DNA of 64,000 nt from Sagittula stellata E-37 (GTDB lineage Bacteria > Pseudomonadota > Alphaproteobacteria > Rhodobacterales > Rhodobacteraceae): the NCBI RefSeq assembly GCF_039724765.1, contig NZ_CP155729.1:3915501-3979500 (forward strand), in the 5' to 3' direction. The position numbers and the translations under genes are program-made. Of the stretch, positions 16,267 through 25,617 are shown one piece after another. The notes beneath the pieces were generated by a model, which did not search any database, was not told the DNA's origin, and saw only the letters and a program-made list of their open reading frames with translations. The first letter of the stretch is position 1. Each line of letters begins with the position of its first letter.

Positions 16267-17198
16267 GCCGCGACCTCCTTGCGGGCGCTGCGCAGGGCCA
16301 GCGCGATCAGCACCAGCATCACCACCACCAGCAGGGTCATGGCGATGGCCGCCCCGAAGGGCCAGTTGCGGGCTCCGCCGAACTGCAGCTGGATCAGGGA
16401 GCCCATCATCATCTGCTTGCCCCCGCCCATCAGGATCGGCTCGAGCACCGCCCCAAGGGCCGGCACGAAGACAAGGATCGCGCCGGAGGCGATGCCCGGG
16501 GCGGTCAGCGGCAGGATCACCCGGCGCAGGGTTGTCCAGCGGTTGCCGTAAAGATCGTGCGCCGCTTCGATCAGCGCGCCGTCCAGCTTTTCGATGGAGG
16601 CGAAGACCGGCAGGACCATGAGTGGGATATAGGTATAGACCATCGCCGCCAGCGTCGCGCCGTCGTTATACATCAGTGAGAGGCCGGCGGGCGCGCCAAG
16701 CGCTTCCAGCAGGCGCGGCAGCGGGCCGTCCTTGCCGAGGATGATCATCCAAGCATAGACCCGCAGGATCATCGACATCCAGAACGGCAGCGTCACGAGA
16801 AAGACCAGCAGCGACTTGCGGTGACCGGGCTGCCGCGCGATCCAGTAGGCTACGGGGACGGCCAAAAGCAGGCAGAGCAGCGTCGTCACGCTTGCCAAAA
16901 GGATCGTGCGCAGGATGATGATCAGGTATTGCGGCGTGAACTCCATCTCGCCGGTCCAGCCCTCGTTGAAGAGGATCTGGCGATAGCCCGACAGGTCGAG
17001 CCCCCAGTCAAACCCGCCATAGGCGCCCCTGACGGCGACCGAGACCGCGGCGATGATGAAGATCGGCAGGATCAGGGCAAAGCCCATCAGAACCCAGGAG
17101 GGCACCAGCCCCAGATAGGCCAGGTTGATCGGGCGGCGCAGGGCCTGCGGCGCTGTGACCTTTTCCGCGCCGGCATGATGTCCGGTTGCCTCGCTCAT
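16263..17198 (-). CDS. ABC transporter permease, PotB/PotH type
   Basis: Second permease of the importer, 311 aa, with an N-terminal ~30-residue cytoplasmic extension and about six transmembrane spans. The EAA-type loop is EAAHDLYGNRWTTLRRVILP (~213-232), followed by LTAPGIASGAILVFVPALGAV. Such permeases pair with a PotC-type partner. The start overlaps the ATPase gene stop (ATGA), giving an ATPase-permease-permease-binding protein order. Confidence 0.9.
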   Translation of the reverse strand: MSEATGHHAGAEKVTAPQALRRPINLAYLGLVPSWVLMGFALILPIFIIAAVSVAVRGAYGGFDWGLDLSGYRQILFNEGWTGEMEFTPQYLIIILRTILLASVTTLLCLLLAVPVAYWIARQPGHRKSLLVFLVTLPFWMSMILRVYAWMIILGKDGPLPRLLEALGAPAGLSLMYNDGATLAAMVYTYIPLMVLPVFASIEKLDGALIEAAHDLYGNRWTTLRRVILPLTAPGIASGAILVFVPALGAVLEPILMGGGKQMMMGSLIQLQFGGARNWPFGAAIAMTLLVVVMLVLIALALRSARKEVAA

Positions 17199-18268
17199 GC
17201 GGCCAGAACCCGCGCCGCGTTTTCGACAAAGCCCACATGCACGCTGCTGCCCACCGCGATGGCATCGCCCTCGCGCGAGGCATTGCGCCGCGAGGCCCGG
17301 ATTTCAACGCCGCCCACGGCCAGTTGGTAATGGGTGTATCCGCCGAGATAATGCTTGTTCACCACATCGGCCTGAAAACCGACACCCTGCACCTGGTCCC
17401 CGAGGTTGAGCTTTTCCGGCCGGATCGAGAGCGTCGCCTTGCCCTGCCCCATGCGCGTCGAAGAGGGCGCGGTGATGACCGGGCCGAAGGGCGTGCGGAC
17501 CGTCGCGCTGGTGTCGGTCGCCTCCAGCACCTCGACCTCGACGAAATTCGTCTCTCCGACAAAATCCGCGACGAAGCGGTTCGACGGCTCCTCGTAGATC
17601 TCGGAGGGGGTGCCGAGTTGCTGCACCTCGCCGCCGCCCAGAACCGCGATGCGGTCGGACATGTCGAGCGCCTCTTCCTGGTCATGGGTCACGAAGACAA
17701 AGGTGATGCCGGTGTCGCGCTGAAGCGTGCGCAGCTCGTCGCGCATGGCCTGCCGCAGCTTGAGATCCAGCGCGGAAAGCGGCTCGTCCAGCAGCAGCAC
17801 CTCGGGCTCGGCGGCAAGCGCGCGGGCCAGGGCGATACGCTGCCGCTGCCCGCCGGAGAGCTGGTCGGGCTTACGGTTGGCAAAGGCGCTCATGTGCACC
17901 CGTTCCAGCATTTCGCCCACGCGGGCCGTGATCCGCGCCTTCTCCCAGCCGAGATTTTCGAGGCCGAAGGCCACGTTCTGGGCCAGCGTCATATGCGGAA
18001 ACAGCGCATAGCTCTGGAAGACCGTGTTCACGCGCCGCTTGTGCGGGGGAATATCGACGATGTCGCGCCCCTGAAGCAAAAGGCTGCCGCTGTCCGGGCT
18101 CTCGAAACCGGCGATCATCCGCAAAAGCGTGGTCTTGCCACAGCCCGAGGGGCCCAGCATCGTGAAGAACTCGTTCTCGCGGATCTTGAATTCGACCGAG
18201 CGCAATGCCTGATAGGAGCCGAAACTCTTCGACACGTTGATCACTTCGACAGCGGTTTGGCGGCTCAT
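17195..18268 (-). CDS. ABC transporter ATPase, PotA type
   Basis: Energy-coupling subunit of the importer. Walker A GPSGCGKTT (~39-47), the signature LSGGQRQRIALARAL (~136-150), Walker B VLLLDEPLSALD (~155-166) and the switch His in FVFVTHDQEEALDMSDRIAV (~190-209) are all intact. A C-terminal TOBE-like beta domain (~250-350) is present, as in PotA/UgpC/MalK-type ATPases of cation and sugar importers. At 357 aa it is standard. This is the first gene of the minus-strand import operon; its promoter must lie in 18269-18745. Confidence 0.92.
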   Translation of the reverse strand: MSRQTAVEVINVSKSFGSYQALRSVEFKIRENEFFTMLGPSGCGKTTLLRMIAGFESPDSGSLLLQGRDIVDIPPHKRRVNTVFQSYALFPHMTLAQNVAFGLENLGWEKARITARVGEMLERVHMSAFANRKPDQLSGGQRQRIALARALAAEPEVLLLDEPLSALDLKLRQAMRDELRTLQRDTGITFVFVTHDQEEALDMSDRIAVLGGGEVQQLGTPSEIYEEPSNRFVADFVGETNFVEVEVLEATDTSATVRTPFGPVITAPSSTRMGQGKATLSIRPEKLNLGDQVQGVGFQADVVNKHYLGGYTHYQLAVGGVEIRASRRNASREGDAIAVGSSVHVGFVENAARVLAA

Positions 18269-18745
18269 TCGGTTCTTCCCATGGATCAGGCGCGCAGGCC
18301 GGTCTTGCAGGGCCCCCTGGTCGGAGCCGCGCGTGGGGGGAATAAACGTCAGGCGTGTTTCGTTAATAAATGAGAACTTGCGGAAGTGCTGGTTAGGTCC
18401 CGCCTAAGCGAGACGGCGGGACATCGCGACAGGCCGCATAAGTTGTCGTATTGTTGGGAAATAAGTTGTTTCCCTGCGTGCTAGGGCAGCATCCCGCAGA
18501 CTGAGGCCCCCTGGCCTGTTGATGTGCACTGCCTAAAAAACATACATCTTTGGTGTCAAAAAGTGCGCACGACCGGCTCGGGATGGTCCTGCGCATGTCC
18601 CCGGCTCAAGCCCATTGACGGTTACCCACCACGCGCGCCATCTGACATGCGCCAGGCCCAAGCTGCCGCTGGCCACACAACCCTGCGCCTGGACGGCGAC
18701 GCGGGCAGAGAACCGACGAGGACCCTCGGGAGGGCGACACAAGAC
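18269..18745. other. Divergent intergenic region between the importer operon and lysR
   Basis: About 480 bp separate the ATPase gene from the LysR start. It should carry both promoters and LysR sites. It is AT-richer around 18360-18560 than the flanks. I see no unambiguous palindromic T-N11-A operator, riboswitch or RNA gene. The reading frame of lysR stays open upstream to ~18524, but this part lacks the LysR N-terminal pattern. Confidence 0.4.
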
Positions 18746-19747
18746 ATGCCACTGCGTTTCAGCCTCAGACAATTGGAGTATTTCGTTGGTGTTGGCGAAA
18801 CCGGCAGCATTGCGGGCGCGTCACAGCGGCTGAACGTGTCCTCGCCCTCGGTCTCGGCGGGGATTTCGCAGTTGGAAGTAGAGCTGGGGGTCCAGCTTTT
18901 CATTCGCCACCACGCCCAGGGGATGACGCCGACGGCAGCGGGCCTTCAGATCCTCGATCAGGCGCGACTGGTGCTGCGGCAGGCCGGCGCGATCAACGAC
19001 ATGGCCGGCGATCTTTCGGGCAGCGTGCGCGGCTCTCTGGCGATCGGCTGCCTCAGCACCTTTGCCCAGATCGTGGTGCCGGGGCTGCGGCAGAGCTTTG
19101 TGCAGGAGCATCCCGAGGTGCGCACCAGCCAGATCGAGGCCGACCAATCGGGGCTCTTCAGCCTGCAACGGCAGGCGAGGATCGACCTTGCACTGACCTA
19201 TGATCTGGATCTTCCGCGCGACTTGACCTTCATTCCGATCCTCGACCTTCCGCCGATGGTCGCCCTCTACGAGACGCATCCGCTGGCGCATCTGCCGGAA
19301 ATCTCCATCGACCAGTTGGCGCCGCATCCGATGGTTCTGCTCGACCTGCCGCATAGCGCCGAGTATTTCATGTCGTTCTTCACCGACCACGGGTTGCGCG
19401 CCAACATCGCCGAGCGGACTCGGGACATGGCGGTGATGCGCGGGTTGGTGGCGAACGGCTTTGGCTATTCGATCATCAACGTGCGCCCGCAGAGCGACCT
19501 TGCGCCCGACCGCAAACCGATCCGTTATGTCCCCCTTTCCGGCGGACAGCGGGCGATGAAACTGGGCATTCTCACCAGTGCCGGGTCAAACCACACGCAG
19601 CTGCACAAGACCTTCTTCGGCCATGCGCAACGCTGGATCGAAGATCAAGCTGATCGGTTGCAGCTCAACCCGACCGGGCGCGCAACTGGATGTCAGCAGA
19701 GCTCGGCCGCCAGCCGGTCCATCATCGCATCGCATTGCCCAAGCTGA
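18746..19747 (+). CDS. LysR-type transcriptional regulator of the amine cluster
   Basis: The start at ATG 18746 puts the helix-turn-helix in the usual place: FSLRQLEYFVGVGETGSIAG then ASQRLNVSSPSVSAGISQLE (~5-45). The C-terminal effector-binding domain (~95-300) contains IGCLSTFAQIVVPGLRQSF and ANGFGYSIINVRP, typical LysR landmarks. 333 aa. It is the only plus-strand gene in the 11-27 kb cluster. It diverges from the importer and converges on the deacylase gene, overlapping its 3' end by 55 bp. It probably senses the imported compound or a metabolite. Confidence 0.9.
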   Translation: MPLRFSLRQLEYFVGVGETGSIAGASQRLNVSSPSVSAGISQLEVELGVQLFIRHHAQGMTPTAAGLQILDQARLVLRQAGAINDMAGDLSGSVRGSLAIGCLSTFAQIVVPGLRQSFVQEHPEVRTSQIEADQSGLFSLQRQARIDLALTYDLDLPRDLTFIPILDLPPMVALYETHPLAHLPEISIDQLAPHPMVLLDLPHSAEYFMSFFTDHGLRANIAERTRDMAVMRGLVANGFGYSIINVRPQSDLAPDRKPIRYVPLSGGQRAMKLGILTSAGSNHTQLHKTFFGHAQRWIEDQADRLQLNPTGRATGCQQSSAASRSIIASHCPS

Positions 19748-20850
19748 GCCAGGGTGACGTATTCATCCGCCTTATGCCCCTGCGCCTCCATGCTGCCGGG
19801 GCCGCAGACCACGGTGGGGAACCCCATGCCTGCGAAGAAGCCTGCCTCTGTTCCGAAGGCGACCTTGGTCAATTCGTCCGATCCGCACAGGCGCGCGACG
19901 CGCTGAACGGCGGGGTGGCCGGACGAGATGTCGAGGCCGGGGTAGGTGTTGGTCACCGCGATGTCGATGCCCGCGCCCGCGAAGTGCTTGCGGTAGGGTG
20001 CGCAGATGCGATCGGTCTCGGCGGTCAGGCGGTTCAGAAAATCCGGCAACGCATCCTGCGGCAGATGGCGCAGCTCGAAGTCGATGACCGCCTGTTGCGG
20101 CACGATGTTCAGGGCCGTTCCGCCGTGGAGGGTTCCGGCGTGGACAGTGCTATAGGGCACGTCATAGGCACTGTCTTTCGCGCCCGAGGCTGCGTAACTC
20201 TCCTGAAGCCCCTTAAGTGCCGCGATGAACTCCGCTGCCAGGTGCAGCGCGTTGACGTATTTGGGCGCCAGCGCAGAGTGCCCCGCCTCCCCGTGGCAGG
20301 CGGCCCGCAGCGCAGCCTTGCCCTTGTGCCCGGTTGCCACGCGCATCGAGGTTGGCTCGCCCACGATGCAAAGCTCGGGCGTCCATCCCAGATCCTCTAA
20401 GGCAGGGGCCATCTTGCGCATGCCCTGGCAGCCGATCTCTTCGTCATAGGAGATGACCAGCATCAGGGGGGCGGTCAGGCGATTTGCCTCGACCCGCTGC
20501 GCCAGCGACAACATCGACGCGAGGTATCCCTTCATGTCGGTCGTGCCGCGACCGAACACCCTGTCGCCCTCGCGCGTCATCTCGAAGGGGGCCCGCGTCC
20601 AGGCCTGCCCCTCGACCGGGACCACATCGCTGTGCGCCGACAGAAGAACGCCCCCCGGCCCATCCGGCCCGATGCGGGCGACGAGGCCGGATTTGGCAAG
20701 CTCGGGATCGGGGATCCTTTGGGTCGTGAACCCCGCCGCTGCCAACAGTCCCTCGGCACAGTCGATCAGCGCGAGGTTGCTCTCGGCGCTGACCGTGGGA
20801 AAGGAAATCAGGCGCGCCAGGATATCGAGCGTCGAGGAATGCGGTGTCAT
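19693..20850 (-). CDS. argE-like: ArgE/DapE-type M20 deacylase
   Basis: Zinc peptidase-family deacylase resembling N-acetylornithine deacetylase. Motifs: LLSAHSDVVPVEG (~68-80, first metal His and Asp), FGRGTTDMKGYLA (~100-112, bridging Asp), VISYDEEIGCQGMR (~133-146, catalytic Glu pair) and a distal His in CGPGSMEAQGHKADEYV near the end. 385 aa. Its location in a catabolic operon, away from arginine genes, suggests it removes an acyl group from a degradation intermediate rather than serving arginine synthesis. The start overlaps the downstream end of the TMADH-like gene by 4 bp, so translation is coupled. Confidence 0.88.
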   Translation of the reverse strand: MTPHSSTLDILARLISFPTVSAESNLALIDCAEGLLAAAGFTTQRIPDPELAKSGLVARIGPDGPGGVLLSAHSDVVPVEGQAWTRAPFEMTREGDRVFGRGTTDMKGYLASMLSLAQRVEANRLTAPLMLVISYDEEIGCQGMRKMAPALEDLGWTPELCIVGEPTSMRVATGHKGKAALRAACHGEAGHSALAPKYVNALHLAAEFIAALKGLQESYAASGAKDSAYDVPYSTVHAGTLHGGTALNIVPQQAVIDFELRHLPQDALPDFLNRLTAETDRICAPYRKHFAGAGIDIAVTNTYPGLDISSGHPAVQRVARLCGSDELTKVAFGTEAGFFAGMGFPTVVCGPGSMEAQGHKADEYVTLAQLGQCDAMMDRLAAELC

Positions 20851-22916
20851 TCTGCCGCCAGTTCGGTGATCTCCCGGCGGAAGGGCAGGTCGTCCCCGAT
20901 ATCCTCACCGTCAAGTTCCCGCGCATAGCGATGACCGGCATAGGTGGCCCAGGCAATCGGCCCCGAGGCTTCCGCATCGCCAAAGATCTTGACCGACCGG
21001 ATGCCCGCATCCGCCCATTCCGCCTGCCGCGCGGTGAGATCCAGGAACAACTGGTCATTGCCGGTGCGCGAGGCCACCATGACCACGGCGTCGCACTCAT
21101 AGGGCCGGGTCTTGCCGGTATAGACGCAATTGCTGACGACATGATCGGTGGCGATGGAGGCCACGCCGCGGTTGAGCACGATGTCGACGCCCATCTCGTC
21201 AAGCCGGGCGTGGATGGTCGCCTGTTCAAGCGTGTTGTTCGTCCAGTCGGACACGTAGGCCGAGGGCGTGATCAGCGTCACCTTCGCGCCCTGCTTGACC
21301 AGCAGTTCCGCGAGCACGCCGCCCATGTAGTAGTGATCGTCGTCATAGATAACCACGTTACCGCCGGGCACGGTCCCGTCCATGAGGTCATCGGGGGTAT
21401 AGACCTTGGCGCCTTCGGCAATCGGCATCGGCACCACGTGTTGCCGCGAGACCCCGTCGCGCCGCCAGGTGGAGCCGGTCGCGATGGCGATGTTCTGGAA
21501 GCCGAACTCGAGCACGCTTTCGGCGTCGAGCGCGCTTTCGCGGTAGATCTCGACGTTCGGGCGCTGCGAGAGCTGGTAGTCGCGGTAATCCACCACGCGG
21601 CCCCAGGCCGAAAGGCCAGGCAGCGCGCGTTCGCGGGTGACCCGCCCGCCGATCACGCTGCGGGCTTCGGCCACCGCCACGTCATAGCCGCGTCGGCACA
21701 GCGCCCAGGCCGCCTCCAGCCCCGCGGGACCCGAGCCGATGACCAGCACGTTGTCGCTGCTGCCCTTGGCGTTCATGTTTTCCGGGTGCCAGCCCTTCCG
21801 CCATTCCTCCATGAAGGTCGGGTTCTGGGTGCAGCGGCTGATCGACATGGTCATGTCGCCGGTGATGCAGATGTTGCAGCCGATGCATTCGCGAATGTCC
21901 TCGATCCGGCCTTCCTCAATCTTCTTGGGCAGGAACGGGTCCGCGATCGAGGGGCGCGCGCAACCGATCATGTCAAGCGTGCCGGACTTGATCATCTTGA
22001 CCATGACGTCCGGCGAGGTGAACCGCCCGACCCCGACGATGGGCTTGTCGGTGAAGTCGTGGATCGCCTTCACCAGATCGAACTGCGCCGCCTCTTCCTT
22101 GAAACGTGAGGGGCCGGAGCAATCCTCCCACGCGCCATGGGCCAGGTCCCAGATGTCGGGCAGGTCGCGGTTCATCTCGATGAAATCCCGCACTTCGGCA
22201 TTGGAGAACCCAAGATCGCCGATGCTCTCGTCAAGGGAAACCCGCATCGCGATGGCCATCGTATCCCCGACCGCATCGCGAATATCCGCAACCACCTCGC
22301 GTGCAAAGCGCGACCGGTTTTCCAGACTGCCGCCGTATTCGTCGGTGCGCTGGTTGGTGGCCCGGCTCAGGAAGTGCTGGAAAATGCCGAACCCATGCGC
22401 GCCGTAGAGGTTGATCAGGTCAAACCCGGCCTCGCGCGACCGCTTGGCGGCGTTCACGAACCAGCGGCGCAGATCGCCGATCTCGCTTTTCGACAGCGCC
22501 CGGGCCTGCACCGGGTCGTTGGTGAAGGTGCGGATCGGCAGCGCGGAGGGCGCCAGCGGCACCTCTTTGGTGTACAGGTTGGGACCGTTGATGCCGGAAT
22601 AGGCCAGCTGGATCCCCGCCAGCGCGCCGTGTTCCTTCATCTTTTCCGACATCCGGCGCAGCTGCGGGATGTCCTTGTCCTCCCACAGGCGCAATTCGAT
22701 GAAGGGCGTGATCTCTGAACTGTGGTGCATCTCGCACTGCTCGGTGAAGATCACGGCCCAGCCGCCCTGGGACTTGATCCCGCGCATCTCCGCCGCGGCC
22801 GAGGGGTCGCGATAGCCGCCGCCGTTGCAATGCGGCACCTGGTAGAAGCGGTTCTTTGCGGTCAGGGGACCGATCTTGATGGGATCGAACAGAATGTCGT
22901 AGCGGGCGTCGCGCAT
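20847..22916 (-). CDS. TMADH/DMADH-family FMN and [4Fe-4S] amine dehydrogenase
   Basis: The start at ATG 22916 (AAGGAG just upstream) places Cys at residue 30 in NRFYQVPHC, exactly the position of the 6-S-cysteinyl-FMN Cys of trimethylamine dehydrogenase. The cluster motif is C-x2-C-x2-C-x11-C (CIGCNIC..C). The Tyr-x2-His pair is at 171/174 (LYGAH), and a Trp-Asp pair in DIWDLAHG parallels TMADH W264/D267. Residue 60 is Gln, as reported for dimethylamine dehydrogenase rather than the Tyr of TMADH. The Trp after the third cluster Cys in TMADH is absent. C-terminal FAD/ADP folds (VLVIGSGPAGLEAAW) complete a ~689-residue enzyme. It probably removes N-methyl or amine groups, releasing formaldehyde or an aldehyde. 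The substrate is unknown. Confidence 0.88.
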   Translation of the reverse strand: MRDARYDILFDPIKIGPLTAKNRFYQVPHCNGGGYRDPSAAAEMRGIKSQGGWAVIFTEQCEMHHSSEITPFIELRLWEDKDIPQLRRMSEKMKEHGALAGIQLAYSGINGPNLYTKEVPLAPSALPIRTFTNDPVQARALSKSEIGDLRRWFVNAAKRSREAGFDLINLYGAHGFGIFQHFLSRATNQRTDEYGGSLENRSRFAREVVADIRDAVGDTMAIAMRVSLDESIGDLGFSNAEVRDFIEMNRDLPDIWDLAHGAWEDCSGPSRFKEEAAQFDLVKAIHDFTDKPIVGVGRFTSPDVMVKMIKSGTLDMIGCARPSIADPFLPKKIEEGRIEDIRECIGCNICITGDMTMSISRCTQNPTFMEEWRKGWHPENMNAKGSSDNVLVIGSGPAGLEAAWALCRRGYDVAVAEARSVIGGRVTRERALPGLSAWGRVVDYRDYQLSQRPNVEIYRESALDAESVLEFGFQNIAIATGSTWRRDGVSRQHVVPMPIAEGAKVYTPDDLMDGTVPGGNVVIYDDDHYYMGGVLAELLVKQGAKVTLITPSAYVSDWTNNTLEQATIHARLDEMGVDIVLNRGVASIATDHVVSNCVYTGKTRPYECDAVVMVASRTGNDQLFLDLTARQAEWADAGIRSVKIFGDAEASGPIAWATYAGHRYARELDGEDIGDDLPFRREITELAAE

Positions 22917-22993
22917 GGGGGCTCCTTCGCGGGCGTGGTGCGGCCTGGGCCGCGACCGGCACACCCGGGGTGTCTTTCGTAACTTGGGCCGGA

Positions 22994-24490
22994 TCAGGCC
23001 TTGTACTTGATCCAGGTCGTTTTCAGGGCGGTGTACTTGTCCAGAGAATGCAGCGACAGGTCGCGGCCGAAGCCCGATTGCTTCATGCCGCCAAAGGGCG
23101 TCTGCGCCGACAGGGCATCCACGGTATTCACCGACACGGTGCCCACGTGCAGGCGATCCGCCACGCGGCAGGCGCGGCTGAGGTTGTCCGTCCAGACCGA
23201 GGCCGCGAGCCCGTAGATGGAATCGTTGGCCATGCGCACCGCCTCGTCTTCGCTGTCAAAGGCGATGACCGACAGGACCGGGCCAAAGATCTCGTCCCGG
23301 GCAAGCGGGTCGTCCTGCGACACCTCGTCAAAGATCGTCGGCTGCACGAAACAGCCCTTGCCGTCCACCGTGACGCGGGCGCCACCGGTCACGAGGTTGG
23401 CCGTCTCCTTGCCCGCCTCGACGAAGCGCATGATGCCCTGCGTCTGCTTTTCGTCGACGATCGCCCCCATTTTCGAGGCCGGGTCGAGCGGATCGCCGGG
23501 CTGCATCGCCGTGGCGCGCTCTTTCAGCCTTGCCACGAACTCGTCCTTGATCGCGCGCTCCACGTAGAGCCGCGAATTGGCCGAACAGACCTCGCCCTGA
23601 TTAAAGAAGATGCCGAAGGCCGCCATGTCGGCTGCCGCGTCCAGATCCTCGCAATCGGCAAAGACGATGTTGGGGCTCTTGCCGCCGGTTTCCGGCCAGA
23701 CCTGTTTCAGGTTCGACTGGCCCGAGTATTGCATGAACATCTTGCCGATGGCGGTAGACCCGGTGAAGGCGAGGCAATCGACATCCATGTGCAGGCCAAG
23801 CGCCTTGCCCGCCGTGTGCCCGAACCCCGGTACCACGTTGAAGACGCCCTCCGGTACCCCCGCCTCGGCCGCCAGTTCGGCCAGCCGCAACGCAGAGAGG
23901 GGCGATTGCTCGGCAGGCTTCAACACCACCGAATTGCCTGCCGCCAGCGCCGCCGCGGATTTCCACGTCGCCATGTCCAGCGGGAAATTCCAGGGCGTCA
24001 CCGCACCGACAACGCCCAGGGGCACGCGGCGCACCAGCGCCAGATCGCCCGGGCCGGTTGGCGCGACCTCGTCATAGAGCTTGTCGATGGCTTCCGCATA
24101 CCACTGGAAGAAATGCGCGGACCCCGGGGCGTCGATGGTCGAGGCGTCGGTGATCGTCTTGCCCATGTCGAGACTGTCGAGCAGCGCCATTTCCTCGAGA
24201 TTGGCGCGCAGCAGGTCCGCCAGCTTCAACAGCACCGCCTTGCGGTCCCCGGGCGCCATGCGGGACCAGTGGCCCGCCTCAAAGGCGCGGCGGCCGGCGG
24301 TGACGGCGCGGTCAACGTCTTCGGCGTCACATTCCGCGACGGCGGTCAGCACGGCGCCGGTGGCCGGATTGATGCTGTCGAAGGTCTTGCCGGAGGCGGC
24401 CTCGACAAACTTGCCGTTGATGAAGGCCTTGCCGCGCAAATCCAGCATGGCGGCGCGCGCCGCCCAGTCCTGATGCGAATGATCGAGCAT
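22994..24490 (-). CDS. NAD(P)-dependent aldehyde dehydrogenase
   Basis: Soluble ALDH-superfamily enzyme of 498 aa that oxidises an aldehyde to a carboxylate. Visible landmarks are VTPWNFPLDMATWKSAAALA (~160-179), FTGSTAIGKMFMQYSG (~240), the general-base region PETGGKSPNIVF (~265) and the catalytic Cys in FNQGEVCSANSRLYVE (~300). It sits behind the TMADH-like gene's start by ~78 bp on the same strand, i.e. upstream in the transcript. It is a natural partner for aldehydes released by that dehydrogenase or by the GMC enzyme. The class resembles betaine/gamma-aminobutyraldehyde dehydrogenases, but specificity is inference. Confidence 0.92.
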   Translation of the reverse strand: MLDHSHQDWAARAAMLDLRGKAFINGKFVEAASGKTFDSINPATGAVLTAVAECDAEDVDRAVTAGRRAFEAGHWSRMAPGDRKAVLLKLADLLRANLEEMALLDSLDMGKTITDASTIDAPGSAHFFQWYAEAIDKLYDEVAPTGPGDLALVRRVPLGVVGAVTPWNFPLDMATWKSAAALAAGNSVVLKPAEQSPLSALRLAELAAEAGVPEGVFNVVPGFGHTAGKALGLHMDVDCLAFTGSTAIGKMFMQYSGQSNLKQVWPETGGKSPNIVFADCEDLDAAADMAAFGIFFNQGEVCSANSRLYVERAIKDEFVARLKERATAMQPGDPLDPASKMGAIVDEKQTQGIMRFVEAGKETANLVTGGARVTVDGKGCFVQPTIFDEVSQDDPLARDEIFGPVLSVIAFDSEDEAVRMANDSIYGLAASVWTDNLSRACRVADRLHVGTVSVNTVDALSAQTPFGGMKQSGFGRDLSLHSLDKYTALKTTWIKYKA

Positions 24491-24502
24491 GTCTGTCCCT
24501 GT

Positions 24503-25177
24503 TCAGTCGTCGCCGGGCACGCCGTAGGAGGGCGCGGCGCGCGGGTCGAGGGCGCGTTGGACGTAGGCGTCGAGCTGCGGCTTGTAGACCTCCCACGCGG
24601 TGGCGATGGCCTCGATGGGGCAATCTTCCGTCCAGTCGCAGCGCAGGTCGGCGACCGGCCATGCGACCTTGTCCGCGATCTGCAGCCCGGCGGAATGGAC
24701 GGGGCCTGCCTCGCCCCCCGCGGCCAGACCCGCGCGCATGGCGGCAATGAGGCGGTCGCCGATATGGCCGGTGGCCGAGAGATATGCATCCACGATGGCC
24801 TGCGGCACGCCCTCATTATCCAGAAGGTTGCCGGCGGAGGCGACGTTCTCCGCCTGCGCCTGCGTCCAGATCCCGAGCGAGTTCGGCCCTGAATGGATCG
24901 CCGTCGCGCCGGTCTTGTCCACCGCCATGACCTGTCGGTACTCGACGAACTTCGCCTCCGACGCCACGCGGGCGACGGCGGCCTCGGCGCTCATGCCGCC
25001 TTGCATCAGGTCGAGCGTCAGCGGCCCGAGCGTCGGGTCGGTGACGTTCTGCGAGGCCACCGCACCGACCCCTGCCCGGGTATAGGCGCAGCGCGCGGCC
25101 ACCGCGGGAGAGGAGGAGGAGATGGCAATGCCGAACATGCCGGTGTCGGGGCAACGCGCAACGAGGGAAAAGGTCAT
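24503..25177 (-). CDS. DUF1028 (Ntn-hydrolase-like) protein
   Basis: A 224-residue protein beginning MTFSLVARCPDTGMFGIAI. It continues with SSSSPAVAARCAYTRAGVGA and SQNVTDPTLGPLTLDLMQGG, the conserved core of DUF1028. The family has an Ntn-hydrolase-like fold and is often encoded beside RidA proteins and amino-acid catabolic genes. The ATG at 25177 overlaps the RidA stop by 4 bp; the frame stays open far upstream, but that part lies antisense or in a shifted frame over ridA. It may be an amidohydrolase, which is unproven. Confidence 0.85.
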   Translation of the reverse strand: MTFSLVARCPDTGMFGIAISSSSPAVAARCAYTRAGVGAVASQNVTDPTLGPLTLDLMQGGMSAEAAVARVASEAKFVEYRQVMAVDKTGATAIHSGPNSLGIWTQAQAENVASAGNLLDNEGVPQAIVDAYLSATGHIGDRLIAAMRAGLAAGGEAGPVHSAGLQIADKVAWPVADLRCDWTEDCPIEAIATAWEVYKPQLDAYVQRALDPRAAPSYGVPGDD

Positions 25178-25602
25178 GCGCCGTATCCTTCGGGAATGAC
25201 CGCCGTGCCGTCGATTTCCACCAGCCATTCGGGCCGGGCCAGGGCCTGCACCACCAGACCGGTCGAGACGGGATGCACGCCTTTGATGTATTCGCCCATG
25301 GTACGATAGACCGCCTCGCGGTGGCGCACGTCGGTGATGTAGACCACGACCTTGACCAGATGCGCCATCTCGCCGCCAGCCTCTTCGATAAGCTGCTTGA
25401 TGTTCTGCATCACCTTGTGCGTCTGCTCGACCGGATCGTGGCTGTCGATGTTCTTCGCCGTGTCGAGGTCCTGCGGGCATTGGCCGCGCAGCCAGACGGT
25501 CTTGCCGCCCTGGGTGACGACCGCTTGGCACAGATCGTTGTCGAGCTTCTGCTCTGGGTAAGTCTCGGCGGTATTGAACTTGCGGATGCGGGTGTGGGCC
25601 AT
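25174..25602 (-). CDS. RidA family (YjgF/UK114) protein
   Basis: A 142-residue RidA-superfamily protein. Family landmarks are VWLRGQCPQDLDTAKN (~36-51), the helix EQTHKVMQNIKQLIEEAGGE and VVVYITDVRHREAVYRTMGE (~84-103), and a final PEWLVEIDGTAVIP. RidA proteins hydrolyse reactive enamines/imines. Its fusion in one operon with an amine dehydrogenase makes sense because amine oxidation generates imines. It lacks the usual Arg-containing active-site strand in an obvious form, so it may belong to an Rid subgroup without confirmed activity. Confidence 0.88.
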   Translation of the reverse strand: MAHTRIRKFNTAETYPEQKLDNDLCQAVVTQGGKTVWLRGQCPQDLDTAKNIDSHDPVEQTHKVMQNIKQLIEEAGGEMAHLVKVVVYITDVRHREAVYRTMGEYIKGVHPVSTGLVVQALARPEWLVEIDGTAVIPEGYGA

Positions 25603-25617
25603 GAGATGTTCCTCGGA

